Part shown: positions 51,145 to 60,428 of the stretch, piece after piece
Layout: each line of letters opens with the position of its first letter
Position numbering within the stretch: the first letter of the stretch is position 1
Assembly (NCBI GenBank): GCA_002402045.2
Contig: NVUX02000026.1
Span: 1-64,000 of the forward strand
Origin: Paracoccaceae bacterium
GTDB lineage: Bacteria > Pseudomonadota > Alphaproteobacteria > Rhodobacterales > Rhodobacteraceae
Direction: 5' to 3'
Length of the DNA stretch: 64,000 nucleotides
Notes under the pieces: model-generated
Seen by the model: only the letters and a program-made list of their open reading frames with translations
What the model was told of the DNA's origin: nothing
Database searches by the model: none
Position numbers and translations under genes: made by a program

Positions 51145-52344
51145 TTACGTTTCAGAGATGGCTTGGGACAGGTCGTCCAGAATGTCGGTGATATTTTCCA
51201 GACCGGCAGAAATGCGGATCAGCCCCTCGCTAATACCATGTGCGGCGCGCTCTTCCTCGGTATAGGTGCCGTGGGTCATTGAGGCGGGATGCTGGATCAG
51301 GGTTTCTGCATCCCCAAGGCTAACAGCCCGCTGGATCAGGTTCAGACGGTTCATCACCTTTTTGCCAGCGTCAAAGCCGCCCTTCACCTCAAACGCGATC
51401 ATGCCGCCAAACAACGCCATTTGCGCGCGGGCCAGAGTATGCTGCGGAAAGCTTGGGAGCCCCGGGTAGTGCACGATTTCTACGTGCGGCTCGGCCTCAA
51501 GCATCTGCGCGATTTTCAGGGCGTTTTCGCTGTGGCGCTCCATGCGCAACTCAAGCGTTTTGATGCCACGTAAAACCAGCATGGAATTGAACGGGGCGAT
51601 GACTGCGCCTGTCATGTCTTTCACACCAATGGTGCGCACCTCGGATATTTGCTCTTGCCGCCCAACCACGATACCGGCCAGCAAATCGCCGTGCCCGCCG
51701 AGATATTTGGTGGCGGAATGCACCACAAAATCGGCTCCCAGCTCATGTGGGCGGGTAATGATGGGGGTGGCGAAGGTGTTGTCTACAATCACCTGCGCGC
51801 CGTGTGCATGGGCAATGCGCGACACGGCCGCAATATCCACAATCCGCATATTCGGGTTGGCGGGGGTTTCAAAATAAACAAATTTGGTTTTGTCATTAAT
51901 CGTCGCCTCCAAATTGGCGGGGTCGGTCATATCAATATGTGTGACCTTGATGCCAAAGCGGGAAAACCCGTGGGTGAACAGCGCAAAAGTGCAGCCATAT
52001 AGCGTGAGGTCGGTTATTATCTCGTCACCCGGTTGCAGATATGTCCACAACAGCGCGGTAATTGCGCCCATGCCCGAGGAGGTTGCCAGCGCCGCCTCGC
52101 CGCCTTCCAAGTTGGCGATGCGCCGCTCCAACAGGTCAGTGGTGGGGTTGCCAAGGCGAGAATAAACGAAGCCCTCGCGCTCGCCCGCAAAAATCTCGCC
52201 GCCCGCCTCTGCGGTTTCAAACGCATAGGTCGAGGTTAGGTGCAGCGGCGGGGTAAGCGCGCCGTGCTCGTCTTGCGGATTATAACCAAAATGGATGGCT
52301 CGGGTGGCAAGGCCTTGGGGCGGGTTGTTGGATGGTTTGGACAT
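51145..52344 (-). CDS. mdeA: L-methionine gamma-lyase
   Basis: A 399-residue PLP enzyme of the Cys/Met metabolism family. The pyridoxal lysine is Lys213 in SATKYLGGHGD. Tyr116 and Cys118 in DLTLYGCTFALF match the tyrosine and cysteine that mark true methionine gamma-lyases and separate them from cystathionine lyases and synthases. It splits methionine to methanethiol, ammonia and 2-oxobutyrate. The start has an AGGAG ribosome site. It is divergent from an Lrp-type regulator and upstream of mdeB, the classic mde arrangement. Confidence 0.9.
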   Translation of the reverse strand: MSKPSNNPPQGLATRAIHFGYNPQDEHGALTPPLHLTSTYAFETAEAGGEIFAGEREGFVYSRLGNPTTDLLERRIANLEGGEAALATSSGMGAITALLWTYLQPGDEIITDLTLYGCTFALFTHGFSRFGIKVTHIDMTDPANLEATINDKTKFVYFETPANPNMRIVDIAAVSRIAHAHGAQVIVDNTFATPIITRPHELGADFVVHSATKYLGGHGDLLAGIVVGRQEQISEVRTIGVKDMTGAVIAPFNSMLVLRGIKTLELRMERHSENALKIAQMLEAEPHVEIVHYPGLPSFPQHTLARAQMALFGGMIAFEVKGGFDAGKKVMNRLNLIQRAVSLGDAETLIQHPASMTHGTYTEEERAAHGISEGLIRISAGLENITDILDDLSQAISET

Positions 52345-52434
52345 TGGCGGCTCCTGATTGAATGCTTGCAGTCAAAATACGCTATAGTCAGGGGCATTAA
52401 CTTGCGTAGTTTGTTGAGATGAGGTCTAACTGTG

Positions 52435-52445
52435 GCATAATATGC
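52435..52445. promoter_or_regulatory. palindrome upstream of mdeR
   Basis: GCATAATATGC is an 11-base palindrome (GCATA-A-TATGC) ending 16 bases before the mdeR start. Its AT-rich centre with flanking GC/TAAG resembles Lrp/AsnC operators. It could serve autoregulation and control of the divergent mdeA; the whole divergent gap is only 117 bases. Confidence 0.4.
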
Positions 52446-52461
52446 TAAGAATGGTGGAAAT

Positions 52462-52911
52462 ATGGACAAAACAGACCAACGCATCTTGCGCGAATTGCAA
52501 AAGGACGGCCGACTCAGCAACGCGGAGCTGGCTGAACGGGTTAACCTTTCGCCCTCACCCTGCCTGCGCAGGCTGCGGATGCTGGAAAAGAGCGGGATTA
52601 TTGAGGGCTATACCGCGATTGTGAACCAAAAAGCTTATGGCCTGCCGGTAACGGTGTTTATTCAAATCCGGCTTGACCACCATTCCAGCAAAGCCGCACA
52701 GGAGTTTGAGCGCCGCATCCAGAACATTGACGAGATTATTGATTGCCACCTGATGACCGGCGATACCGATTACCTGCTGCGGGTGGTGGTCGAGAGCCTA
52801 GATGCTTATGAGGCCTTTATCCGCAATCGCATTCACCCGATCCCATTCATCGCCTCAATCAACACCAGCTTCGCTTACGGTGTTGTTAAGCAAAGCCGAT
52901 GCCTGCCGTAA
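52462..52911 (+). CDS. mdeR: Lrp/AsnC-family regulator (MdeR-like)
   Basis: A 149-residue feast/famine regulator: an N-terminal helix-turn-helix (LSNAELAERVNLSPSPCLRR, about residues 18-37) and a C-terminal RAM/AsnC ligand domain with VTVFIQIRL and CHLMTGDTDYLLRVVV. Divergent orientation to mdeA matches P. putida mdeR, whose product activates the methionine lyase operon. Methionine or a related amino acid is the likely ligand. Confidence 0.87.
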   Translation: MDKTDQRILRELQKDGRLSNAELAERVNLSPSPCLRRLRMLEKSGIIEGYTAIVNQKAYGLPVTVFIQIRLDHHSSKAAQEFERRIQNIDEIIDCHLMTGDTDYLLRVVVESLDAYEAFIRNRIHPIPFIASINTSFAYGVVKQSRCLP

Positions 52912-52922
52912 GGCTGGAAACA

Positions 52923-52968
52923 TTAGGCGCGCCGGATGCCTGAATACCCCGTTGGGAGCCGCGCCTAA
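52923..52968. terminator. hairpin between convergent mdeR and nadM-nudix genes
   Basis: TTAGGCGCG and CGCGCCTAA form a perfect 9-bp stem around a 28-base loop; the right arm covers the stop codon of the minus-strand gene. No good T-run is present, so termination is only a likely role. Confidence 0.4.
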
Positions 52969-54071
52969 CTGGCGTGGGCCATCAAGATCGAGGAATAGGC
53001 AAAGGGCATATCCGGCACGAGGGCTTGGATGATGTCAAAATGGTCTTCAAAAATGGTGTCGGGGGTGATTTCGGTAATCGGCACCCAGCGGGCAATGGCG
53101 GCATCCGAGCCCCCCTTAACGCCCTCCATTTTGGTGCGGTCTTGTAGCTCAAACACAAAAGCCTCGGTGCGCACCCAGCCCTTTTCAGAGCGCTCGGGGT
53201 GGTCAAAAACCTGCCGTTTAGAGAGCCTGCTGCCGAGCGCACCCTTGGGCATATCAAGGCCGGTTTCCTCGTAAAGTTCGCGCAAAACGGCGGTGAGGGC
53301 GCTTTCGCCACGGTCAATATGGCCGCCGGGCAGCGCCCACAGCCCCTTGCCGGGCAGGGCTTTTCGCTGCACCATCAGCACATGGCCAGATTGCACCACC
53401 ACGGCGTCTACCGTGTTCACCGAAATCGGATAACCAAACACCTTTTCAGCCTCGGCAATACGCTTCCGATACGCCTTCACATAGCTCGCCTCTTCGCGGA
53501 TTTGCGATACCGCTTCAAGATTGCGCTCCATCCAGCGCTGCACAGCAGCGACTTGGTTTTTGCCAAAGCGCGCCCGCAGCACCGCCTCTCCCTCACCAAA
53601 AAACAGCATTTCGCGCATTTGGGTGGCGTTGATGATGTCTCCATCATGCCGGTGTGGTGACGCGGGCAGCATATCCCACTCAGGAAACCAGCGCAGATAT
53701 TGCGAGGATTTATCCTTTTCAAAGCCGGTAAGCGCGATATCAGTTGTGGCTGGGTCCAACCCCTTGGCGCGCATATGCAACCGAACGGCGGTGCGCACAT
53801 TTGTGGCCCACGAGCGGTCATTATAAAGGGTATCCACAAGGGGCAGGGCGTCTACCGGCATATCAATGCCTGCCACGCCTTCGGCCAAAAAATCATACCG
53901 CTCTTGGTAGGAAAACGGGTTTTTCCAGCTGCGGGGCCGATAGGCGCTGCCGATCAGCACAAGCATGCTGTCTGCCTTATCGGCAACAGCGGCAATAACG
54001 GTATGATGGCCAATGTGGAAAGGCTGGAAGCGACCGATAAAAACGGCGAGTTTGTGGCGTTGCGTGCCCAT
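52965..54071 (-). CDS. nadM: bifunctional NMN adenylyltransferase / Nudix hydrolase
   Basis: A 368-residue two-domain protein. The first half (about 1-185) is a NadM-type nucleotidyltransferase with FIGRFQPFHIGHH near the N terminus and a C-terminal substrate segment INATQMREML. The second half (about 200-350) is a Nudix hydrolase with the box GGHIDRGESALTAV...LRELYEETGL (G-x5-E-x7-REUxEExGU). Such NadM-Nudix fusions make NAD from NMN and hydrolyse ADP-ribose-type compounds. The ATG at 54071 gives the proper N terminus; the longer open frame adds an unrelated basic stretch. Confidence 0.88.
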   Translation of the reverse strand: MGTQRHKLAVFIGRFQPFHIGHHTVIAAVADKADSMLVLIGSAYRPRSWKNPFSYQERYDFLAEGVAGIDMPVDALPLVDTLYNDRSWATNVRTAVRLHMRAKGLDPATTDIALTGFEKDKSSQYLRWFPEWDMLPASPHRHDGDIINATQMREMLFFGEGEAVLRARFGKNQVAAVQRWMERNLEAVSQIREEASYVKAYRKRIAEAEKVFGYPISVNTVDAVVVQSGHVLMVQRKALPGKGLWALPGGHIDRGESALTAVLRELYEETGLDMPKGALGSRLSKRQVFDHPERSEKGWVRTEAFVFELQDRTKMEGVKGGSDAAIARWVPITEITPDTIFEDHFDIIQALVPDMPFAYSSILMAHAS

Positions 54072-54480
54072 AGCGTGCGTCCTCCGCAGTGCAAATTTGC
54101 GCACGAAACCTCTTCGCATGCGGGTGTAATATATGCGCAAGTTCCAAAATATGAAACCTTATGCGCACCCTCGGGCATTAGGGCCGTAAATACTGGACGA
54201 CGTCAGCTAATTTTTCCATCCTAACCCTCTATTGTTATTCAGTTTTTTGCATATCACCTTTTAATACCTGCAGAAAACTTTTGTAAAATTTACTAAATAT
54301 CAATTCATTAAGACGCACAATTTATTACTTGTTTGAAATATTCCCTTACTTTATTGAGTTTTGTGTTTACCGCCTGCACCTTATGGATTAGTAATATGAT
54401 TATCATACACCGGTTTAATTTTCGCACTTTGTCTTTAGCGTACTTCAAAACCTGACTGATAAAACGTTATCCGCGTCGAA
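54072..54480. other. AT-rich intergenic region
   Basis: This 409-base gap between divergent genes is clearly richer in A and T than its surroundings, most strongly at 54220-54470. I see no open frame of merit, no tRNA-like cloverleaf and no strong terminator. It should carry promoters for the leftward nadM gene and the rightward transferase gene; TTCAAA with TTATCC 17 bases later (about 54445-54473) is one weak candidate. Confidence 0.5.
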
Positions 54481-55590
54481 ATGATTTCGGCTTATGCACC
54501 CAATTTGTGGCTTACCACCAATATGACACTCCTTTTCGCTGACTATTATGCCGGGCTCATCGGCGCGGGCGTAGCACTCTTTGTCGGCATTGCCCTTGTG
54601 CTGAGTAAACGCTTCCATGGTCGGTTCACGCTTGATCATCATATTGGTGTGCAAAAAGTCCATTCAGACCCAACACCGCGCATTGGTGGCTTGGCTATTT
54701 TGGCAGGCTTTATCGCAGCTTGGTATTTTTCAACCGGAGAAGCACGCACATTGCTGGCGCTGATCGGGCTTACGGGCCTGCCAGCGCTCGGCTTTGGCAT
54801 GGCCGAAGATATTACCAAAAAAGTTGGCGTAAAGTGGCGCTTGCTAGCCACCATATTCTCCGGCCTAATCTTCACAATCGCCTCCGGATATTCGATCTCC
54901 TCGGTCGGCGTTCCGTGGCTCGATGTTTTGCTCAGCTATTCCTGGGTGGCCATCCCCTTTACGGCTTTTGCTATTGGCGGTGTGGCCAATTCTATTAACC
55001 TGATAGATGGCTTTCATGGCTTGGCTTCTGGCACCCTCATGGTGATTTTCCTGGCTTTTGCCATTGTTTATGCCCGCGTAGGAGATAGCACAATGGTGGT
55101 GGTATCCATCACCATGTTGCTTATTATTGCCGGGTTTTTTGTGGTCAATTTCCCACTGGGCAAGCTATTTTTAGGCGATGCAGGCGCATATTTCACAGGC
55201 TATATGGTCGCTGTGCTTGGCGTTTTGTTGCCCGCACGGCATGCTGAGGTTTCACCATGGGTTAGCCTCCTTATTTTGGGATATCCGGTTATGGAAACCG
55301 TGTTTTCCATCCTTCGGCGCCAGCGCGACGGCCATAGCCCCGGCGCGCCGGATAGTGACCATTTGCACCACCTTGTGCATCGACGCTGGGCCACGCCTAT
55401 GTCTGAGCGGCTAAATATTATCCTTGATAAAAACGCCCTTACAAGTGTGTTTCTTTGGGGTCTGCCCATTGGATCCTTGCTCGCGGCCACCTTTACCAAT
55501 CTAGAATCCAGCCAGCCGCTGCTTTTGCTTGGGGTAGGCGTTCTGCTTTATATTGTGGTATACCGAACCGCATATAAAGCCCCAGTTTAA
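54481..55590 (+). CDS. WecA/MraY-family undecaprenyl-phosphate sugar-1-phosphate transferase
   Basis: A 369-residue membrane protein with about 10-11 helices. Family motifs are VHSDPTPRIGGLAI after the first helix, the catalytic NLIDGFHGLASG loop, FLGDAGAYFTGY and the cytoplasmic histidine motif HLHHLVHRR, which marks WecA-type enzymes rather than MraY. It transfers a sugar-1-phosphate, often GlcNAc-1-P, to undecaprenyl phosphate to start O-antigen or exopolysaccharide units. An ATG at 54523 is an alternative start; neither has a strong ribosome site. It stands alone, with no glycosyltransferase neighbours. Confidence 0.8.
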   Translation: MISAYAPNLWLTTNMTLLFADYYAGLIGAGVALFVGIALVLSKRFHGRFTLDHHIGVQKVHSDPTPRIGGLAILAGFIAAWYFSTGEARTLLALIGLTGLPALGFGMAEDITKKVGVKWRLLATIFSGLIFTIASGYSISSVGVPWLDVLLSYSWVAIPFTAFAIGGVANSINLIDGFHGLASGTLMVIFLAFAIVYARVGDSTMVVVSITMLLIIAGFFVVNFPLGKLFLGDAGAYFTGYMVAVLGVLLPARHAEVSPWVSLLILGYPVMETVFSILRRQRDGHSPGAPDSDHLHHLVHRRWATPMSERLNIILDKNALTSVFLWGLPIGSLLAATFTNLESSQPLLLLGVGVLLYIVVYRTAYKAPV

Positions 55591-55690
55591 AGCCATAAAA
55601 CCACCCCGGATAAAAAATATCATTCTGCTGCCAAGGAATGTGGTTTGCGGTTCGTATCCTAAGTAGAGTTATATGCAAAAGGAGTTTTTT

Positions 55691-57349
55691 ATGCGTTTCT
55701 TAATGTCCGTTTCCCTTGTGAGCCTTATTGCCGGTGGTGCAATGGCCGAGCAATTTTCCCTTGATAGCAACGTGAGCGCCGTTACGGTTTATGGCCAAGG
55801 GGCCACCATTACCCGCGCGATGCATTTTGATGTTCCAGCGGGGCAGCACACCTTGGTGATTTCCGATATCCCCTATGAATTTCATGTGCAAACCTTGCAG
55901 TTTAAAGGCGGAGAAGGCTTGGTGATTAATGCCACCCAGCTTATTTCTCAGCGGCCCACGTTAGATGGCCAGCAGCTTGAACGGCGTGAGGAACTTGAAA
56001 ACATGGTTTCTTCGTTTGAGGCACAAATACGCATAAAGCAGGAAGAGTCTGCCGCAGCGGGGCTGATTATTAATGCGGCCAGCGCGCGCATAAAGCTGCT
56101 TGATTCTATCGGCGGGCAGCAGGCGCAATCAGCGGCAGGGGCCTTAGAGGCGCAAACGATTTCAGCCGAAACGCTTATGGCCTTGGTTACACTTGTTGGC
56201 ACCGAAACCCTGAGCGCCTTGCAAGATGCACAAACCGCGCGCACAGAAATTGCGGCGCTCAACCGTGATATGCAGGATTTGCAAAAGGATTTGCAAAAGG
56301 CGCGGGAGGATTTGGCGCGGCTGGTTGAACCCTCAGATTGGAGCAATGGGGTTTCATTACAGGTGAGTGCTGAAAGTGCCGCTTCGGGGGTTTTGCAAAT
56401 TAGCTATGTGGTTGGCCAGGCAAGCTGGCATCCGGTGTATCGCTTTATGCTTAACACCGAGACCGAAACTATGACGGTAAAACGGAGCGTGACCATAGCC
56501 CAGTACACCACTGAAGATTGGGATGATGCGGCAATTACGGTTTCCACCGCTACCCCTTATTCTGGTGGCAGTTTTTATATGCCAAACAGCAATATCGCCC
56601 GCTACGAGGCGCTGCCACCGCCAGTAGGTTTACTTCGCATGTCCGACGCGAGCGGTATGGCTTTCGCAGCTCCTGAAGCTCTCATGATTGTGGAATCGTC
56701 TCACATGGGTGCAGCTGAGGTAAACTTCCAAGGTATTACAGCGACATATGCCTTGCCCGCGGGCACGATCGTAACTGGAGACCGTGCAGAAACAACAGTC
56801 GCGCTGAGCGAAAACAGCTTTGAGGTCGAGCTAAGCGCGCGCGCTGGCAGGGGCAGCGATGCTTACGTTATGGCCGAATGGGAAAACACCAGCAACGAGC
56901 CATTTTTGCCCGGCCTGGCAACGTTTTTCCGTGACGGCGCTTTTGTAAGCGATGATGATGTGAGCATGGTTGCCGCTGGAGCCACCACCGCGCTCGGGTT
57001 TGGCAAAATTGATGGTTTGCAGGTTAAGCGCACCACCTTGCGGCGCGAAGATGGCTCTTCGGGCGTGCTAACCACCAGCAATGACCGCGTGGTTGAATAT
57101 GAGCTAAGCGTGGAAAACGTTAGCAACCGCGCGTGGAATGTTATCATTTATGACCGTGTTCCGGTTTCCGAGCAGGAAGAGCTGATTGTGGATTGGTCTG
57201 CACGGCCACGGCCTACCGAAACTGATGTGGAAGGGCGGCGCGGTGTGCTGGCTTGGGAATTTGCACTGGAAAGTGGAGCCAGCAAGGTGATCAAGCTTTC
57301 TTATGAGCTGCAATGGCCCGAGGGCAACGAGCTGCGCGTGCAGCGGTAA
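55691..57349 (+). CDS. exported DUF4139 (with N-terminal DUF4140) protein
   Basis: A 552-residue protein with a signal peptide ending near GGAMA (about residue 20). The N-terminal domain (AVTVYGQGATITRAM...ISDIPYEF) is of the DUF4140 type, a long alpha-helical, coiled-coil stretch covers about residues 90-215, and the rest is a DUF4139 beta-rich domain with YVVGQASWHPVYRFML and YDRVPVSEQEELIV. The start at 55691 has an AAGGAG site; an ATG six codons upstream lacks one. Related proteins include mucoidy inhibitor A-like ones; the function is unknown. Confidence 0.8.
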   Translation: MRFLMSVSLVSLIAGGAMAEQFSLDSNVSAVTVYGQGATITRAMHFDVPAGQHTLVISDIPYEFHVQTLQFKGGEGLVINATQLISQRPTLDGQQLERREELENMVSSFEAQIRIKQEESAAAGLIINAASARIKLLDSIGGQQAQSAAGALEAQTISAETLMALVTLVGTETLSALQDAQTARTEIAALNRDMQDLQKDLQKAREDLARLVEPSDWSNGVSLQVSAESAASGVLQISYVVGQASWHPVYRFMLNTETETMTVKRSVTIAQYTTEDWDDAAITVSTATPYSGGSFYMPNSNIARYEALPPPVGLLRMSDASGMAFAAPEALMIVESSHMGAAEVNFQGITATYALPAGTIVTGDRAETTVALSENSFEVELSARAGRGSDAYVMAEWENTSNEPFLPGLATFFRDGAFVSDDDVSMVAAGATTALGFGKIDGLQVKRTTLRREDGSSGVLTTSNDRVVEYELSVENVSNRAWNVIIYDRVPVSEQEELIVDWSARPRPTETDVEGRRGVLAWEFALESGASKVIKLSYELQWPEGNELRVQR

Positions 57350-57362
57350 GTTTTCCTTGAAC

Positions 57363-57404
57363 GCTTGGTTGGTTTTGCGCAGAGTAGGGCAAAACCAACC
57401 AAGC
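57363..57404 (+). promoter_or_regulatory. 16-bp perfect hairpin in the trpB leader
   Basis: GCTTGGTTGGTTTTGC and GCAAAACCAACCAAGC are exact complements around a 10-base loop. The structure starts 13 bases after the DUF4139 stop and ends 14 bases before the trpB ATG, directly before its AGGGAA ribosome site. No T-run follows, so it is not a standard terminator; a role in mRNA end protection or in control of trpB translation is possible. Confidence 0.6.
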
Positions 57405-57418
57405 AATAGGGAAACACT

Positions 57419-58621
57419 ATGTCTGACTATCTAAAATCCATGCCCAACCGCGAGGGCTTTTTTGGCAATTATGGCGGGGCTATGCTGCCACCACCCTTGG
57501 TGCCACATTTTGCTGAAATCTGCGCGGCCTATGACAAGCTCAGCAAATCAGCCGATTATTTGCACGAGCTGCGCTATATTCGAAAGCATTTTCAGGGTCG
57601 CCCAACGCCGATTTCTTACCTGAAAAACCTGTCAGAGCTGGCAGGCGGCGCGCAGATTTATGCCAAGCGGGAAGACCTGAACCACACCGGCGCACATAAG
57701 CTTAACCACTGTATGGCCGAGGGGCTGCTGGCCAAATTTATGGGTAAAACCAAGCTGATAGCCGAAACGGGTGCGGGCCAGCACGGGGTGGCTTTGGCCA
57801 CAGCGGCAGCCTATTTTGGCATGGAATGCGAGATCCATATGGGTGAGGTCGATATGGCCAAAGAAGCCCCGAATGTAACGCGGATGAAGCTGCTCGGGGC
57901 CACCGTGGTGCCTGTGGGTGAGGGCGCAAAAACCCTGAAAGAGGCGGTCGATAGCGCCTTTGGCAGCTATATTGAGCAGGCAGACCACGCATTTTTTGGC
58001 ATTGGCTCGGTTGTGGGGCCGCACCCCTTTCCGATGATGGTGCGTGATTTCCAGAAGGTTGTCGGCATGGAATCCCGTGAGCAGTTTCTGGAAATGACCG
58101 GTGAATTGCCCGATATTGTGGCGGCCTGCGTTGGCGGCGGCTCAAACGCCATGGGGATTTTCTCGGGCTTTATTGATGACGAAGGCGTGGCGCTTTACGG
58201 GGTGGAGCCGATGGGGACATCTTCCAAAATGGGGGACCACGCCGCGACGCTAAGTTACGGCGTGGATGGCGCCATTCACGGCTTTGCCACCAAAGTTTTG
58301 CTAGATGAAAACGGCGAGCCTGCGCCGGTAAACACTCTTGCATCAGGGCTTGATTACCCCGGCGTTGGCCCCGAGCACGCGCATTTGCAAAGCACGGGCC
58401 GCGTAACCTACACCACGGCGGATGACAAAGAATCGCTAAACGCGTTTTATGAGCTTTCACGGCGCGAGGGCATTATTCCAGCACTGGAATCAGCTCACGC
58501 CGTTGCTTTCGCTATGCGGGAAGCCAAAAACCATCCGGGAAAATCCATTTTGCTTAATCTCTCGGGCCGTGGTGATAAAGACATCGATTTTGTCACCGAA
58601 ACTTACGGGTTCGGTGAATAG
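57419..58621 (+). CDS. trpB: tryptophan synthase beta chain
   Basis: A 400-residue PLP enzyme, TrpB1 type. The pyridoxal lysine is Lys94 in [47 protein letters not shown] and [14 protein letters not shown] are the standard phosphate- and substrate-binding segments. It joins indole (from the alpha subunit) with serine to make tryptophan. No trpA or trpF lies next to it; it seems monocistronic, with its own leader hairpin and a good terminator. Confidence 0.95.
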   Translation: MSDYLKSMPNREGFFGNYGGAMLPPPLVPHFAEICAAYDKLSKSADYLHELRYIRKHFQGRPTPISYLKNLSELAGGAQIYAKREDLNHTGAHKLNHCMAEGLLAKFMGKTKLIAETGAGQHGVALATAAAYFGMECEIHMGEVDMAKEAPNVTRMKLLGATVVPVGEGAKTLKEAVDSAFGSYIEQADHAFFGIGSVVGPHPFPMMVRDFQKVVGMESREQFLEMTGELPDIVAACVGGGSNAMGIFSGFIDDEGVALYGVEPMGTSSKMGDHAATLSYGVDGAIHGFATKVLLDENGEPAPVNTLASGLDYPGVGPEHAHLQSTGRVTYTTADDKESLNAFYELSRREGIIPALESAHAVAFAMREAKNHPGKSILLNLSGRGDKDIDFVTETYGFGE

Positions 58622-58630
58622 TACACCACA

Positions 58631-58660
58631 AAAGGGCGCGGCAAGGCTGCGCCCTTTTTT
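58631..58660 (+). terminator. Rho-independent terminator after trpB
   Basis: AAAGGGCGC pairs with GCGCCCTTT and is followed by a T-run, 9 bases after the trpB stop codon. Stem strength and T-run are both good. Confidence 0.85.
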
Positions 58661-58756
58661 AAATACACGCCTGCTTCCTGCTTGCGGGTGAAGTCGCATA
58701 AAGATTGTTTTTCGGGCGGAATTTCGCAACGTGCCAATCAAAGTCAGCCCTGACCA

Positions 58757-58785
58757 CTGGCAAACCTACGTGAACACCCCTATAT
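58757..58785 (+). promoter_or_regulatory. possible heat-shock (sigma-32) promoter for hslV-hslU
   Basis: CTGGCAA is followed after 13 bases by CCCCTATAT, which resembles the sigma-32 pattern CTTGAAA / CCCCATnT at typical spacing. It ends 28 bases before the hslV start. HslVU genes are heat-shock controlled in many proteobacteria; the -35 match is only 5 of 7. Confidence 0.4.
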
Positions 58786-58813
58786 CTATGCCCGTAACAG
58801 TAACGGGGCGACT

Positions 58814-59371
58814 ATGTCTGAAAACAAATTTCCGGGGTGGCACGGCACTACAATTGTAGGCGTGCGCAAGGGTGGCAAGGTGGTAATTGCCGGTGATGGG
58901 CAAGTGAGCCTTGGCAATACGGTCATCAAAGGTACAGCGCGCAAAGTGCGGCGCATTTCGCCTGGTGGGCATGATGTGATTTGCGGCTTTGCTGGCAGCA
59001 CAGCCGATGCGTTTACGCTTTTGGAGCGGTTGGAGGCCAAGCTTGAGGCCTCGCCCGGGCAGCTAGCGCGAGCATCCGTGGAGTTGGCTAAAGATTGGCG
59101 CACCGATAAATACCTAAAAAACCTTGAGGCAATGCTGATCGTGACCGACGGGACCGATCTGTTTATTATCACCGGCGCGGGCGATGTGCTGGAGCCGGAA
59201 AATGATATTGCAGCTGTTGGCTCCGGTGGGAATTTTGCGCTGGCGGCCGCGCGGGCGATGATGGACAGCGATAAAGACGCTGAGGAAATTGCGCGCAAGG
59301 CAATTACCATTGCCGCTGAAATTTGCGTGTTTACCAATGGTAATATGATTGTGGAAAGCCTAGATGCCTGA
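58814..59371 (+). CDS. hslV: ATP-dependent protease HslV, peptidase subunit
   Basis: A 185-residue proteasome-like peptidase. After a short propeptide (FPGWHG) the catalytic N-terminal threonine is Thr12, in the sequence [46 protein letters not shown] and [13 protein letters not shown] are family hallmarks. It forms the double-ring core of the HslVU protease in the cytoplasm. An unusual feature is the membrane-protein gene that overlaps its last 8 bases and separates it from hslU. Confidence 0.95.
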   Translation: MSENKFPGWHGTTIVGVRKGGKVVIAGDGQVSLGNTVIKGTARKVRRISPGGHDVICGFAGSTADAFTLLERLEAKLEASPGQLARASVELAKDWRTDKYLKNLEAMLIVTDGTDLFIITGAGDVLEPENDIAAVGSGGNFALAAARAMMDSDKDAEEIARKAITIAAEICVFTNGNMIVESLDA

Positions 59372-60428
59372 TTTTCAGATGGACGATATTCGCGCGGCAG
59401 TGGCCGCCAATGTAATTACCGAAGCGCAAGCGGCACGGCTTAAGGTGTTTGCTGAATCACGGCAGGGTTACCGTGAGCACATGCCGGCAGATGACGAACC
59501 GTTTGAGCTGTTTAAGGGCTTTGCTGAAATCTTTGTGACGGTTGGCCTTGGCATGCTGTTTAGCGGAATCATGGTGATGTCTGCGTTTTTTGGCAATTAT
59601 TCACTGGTGCCGTTTGTCGGGGCCATGCTGGCCTTTGGCGCGGCCTTTTACTTCACTAAGAAACGCCGGATGAACTTGCCAAGCATTTGGCTGGCCACAG
59701 TTTTCGCCGGAAACCTTGCGGTTTTTGTTGGCACTTTACTGGTAAACCCGATGGACCTTTCGGGCCTTGAGTACTCGGTGCTTTATGTCGGGCTGATCGG
59801 CATGGCCGCCATGGCGGGCTGGTTTGCGCTGTTTAAACTGCCATTTTCAATGTTTCTTTTTGGCCTGTTCGGCCTCGGAGTTTCGCTGGCGATTGCCGCA
59901 ATCATCTCTCCCAATGTGATAGATTTCCTGAGCCTGCGCGAAGGGTTGTTTAATCTCAATAACCAAAGCTTTTTCCCACTGGCCACGCTGGCTTTTGGCA
60001 TTGCCACATTCTTGCTAGCGATGTTTTTTGACATGAGAGACCCGCACCGCGTAAGCCGCTTTGCGGCCTCGGGCTTTTGGCTGCATGTGCTAGCCGCCGT
60101 TGCGATCGTAAATACGGTAGGCATGAGCCTTTATAGCAGCGGCCAGTATGGCCTAACCGCCGCCGCGCTTGGGCTGATCTCAATCGTTGCGCTGATCATT
60201 GATCGCCGCTCCTTCCTGACTGCGGGCATCCTTTATATGGCCTTCCTGCTGTTTGCCGCCTTTGAAGACAACGGAGAGTTTGGCGCGCTTATGACCACCC
60301 TGCTGGTTCTTGGCGTGTTCATTACGGCCCTTGGCACATGGTGGGCCAGCATCCGCGCGCTTATTATGAACACCCTTCCGAATTTCCCGCTTAAAAGGCG
60401 GCTCCCTCCTTATGTGGAAAAAGCATGA
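59364..60428 (+). CDS. integral membrane protein between hslV and hslU (DUF2157-like N terminus)
   Basis: A 354-residue protein with a soluble N-terminal segment (about 1-50, [21 protein letters not shown], of the kind seen in DUF2157 proteins) followed by roughly nine or ten hydrophobic helices and a basic C-terminal tail ([13 protein letters not shown]). It overlaps hslV by 8 bases and hslU by 4 (ATGA), so all three are translated together. I recognise no catalytic motif. The arrangement suggests a stress- or membrane-quality-related role, but that is only inference. Confidence 0.72.
   Translation: MPDFQMDDIRAAVAANVITEAQAARLKVFAESRQGYREHMPADDEPFELFKGFAEIFVTVGLGMLFSGIMVMSAFFGNYSLVPFVGAMLAFGAAFYFTKKRRMNLPSIWLATVFAGNLAVFVGTLLVNPMDLSGLEYSVLYVGLIGMAAMAGWFALFKLPFSMFLFGLFGLGVSLAIAAIISPNVIDFLSLREGLFNLNNQSFFPLATLAFGIATFLLAMFFDMRDPHRVSRFAASGFWLHVLAAVAIVNTVGMSLYSSGQYGLTAAALGLISIVALIIDRRSFLTAGILYMAFLLFAAFEDNGEFGALMTTLLVLGVFITALGTWWASIRALIMNTLPNFPLKRRLPPYVEKA

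Noticed and set aside
54072-54480. tRNA or small RNA gene in the AT-rich gap
   Set aside because: No cloverleaf stems, no CCA-type end and no strong hairpin with T-run could be found by eye.
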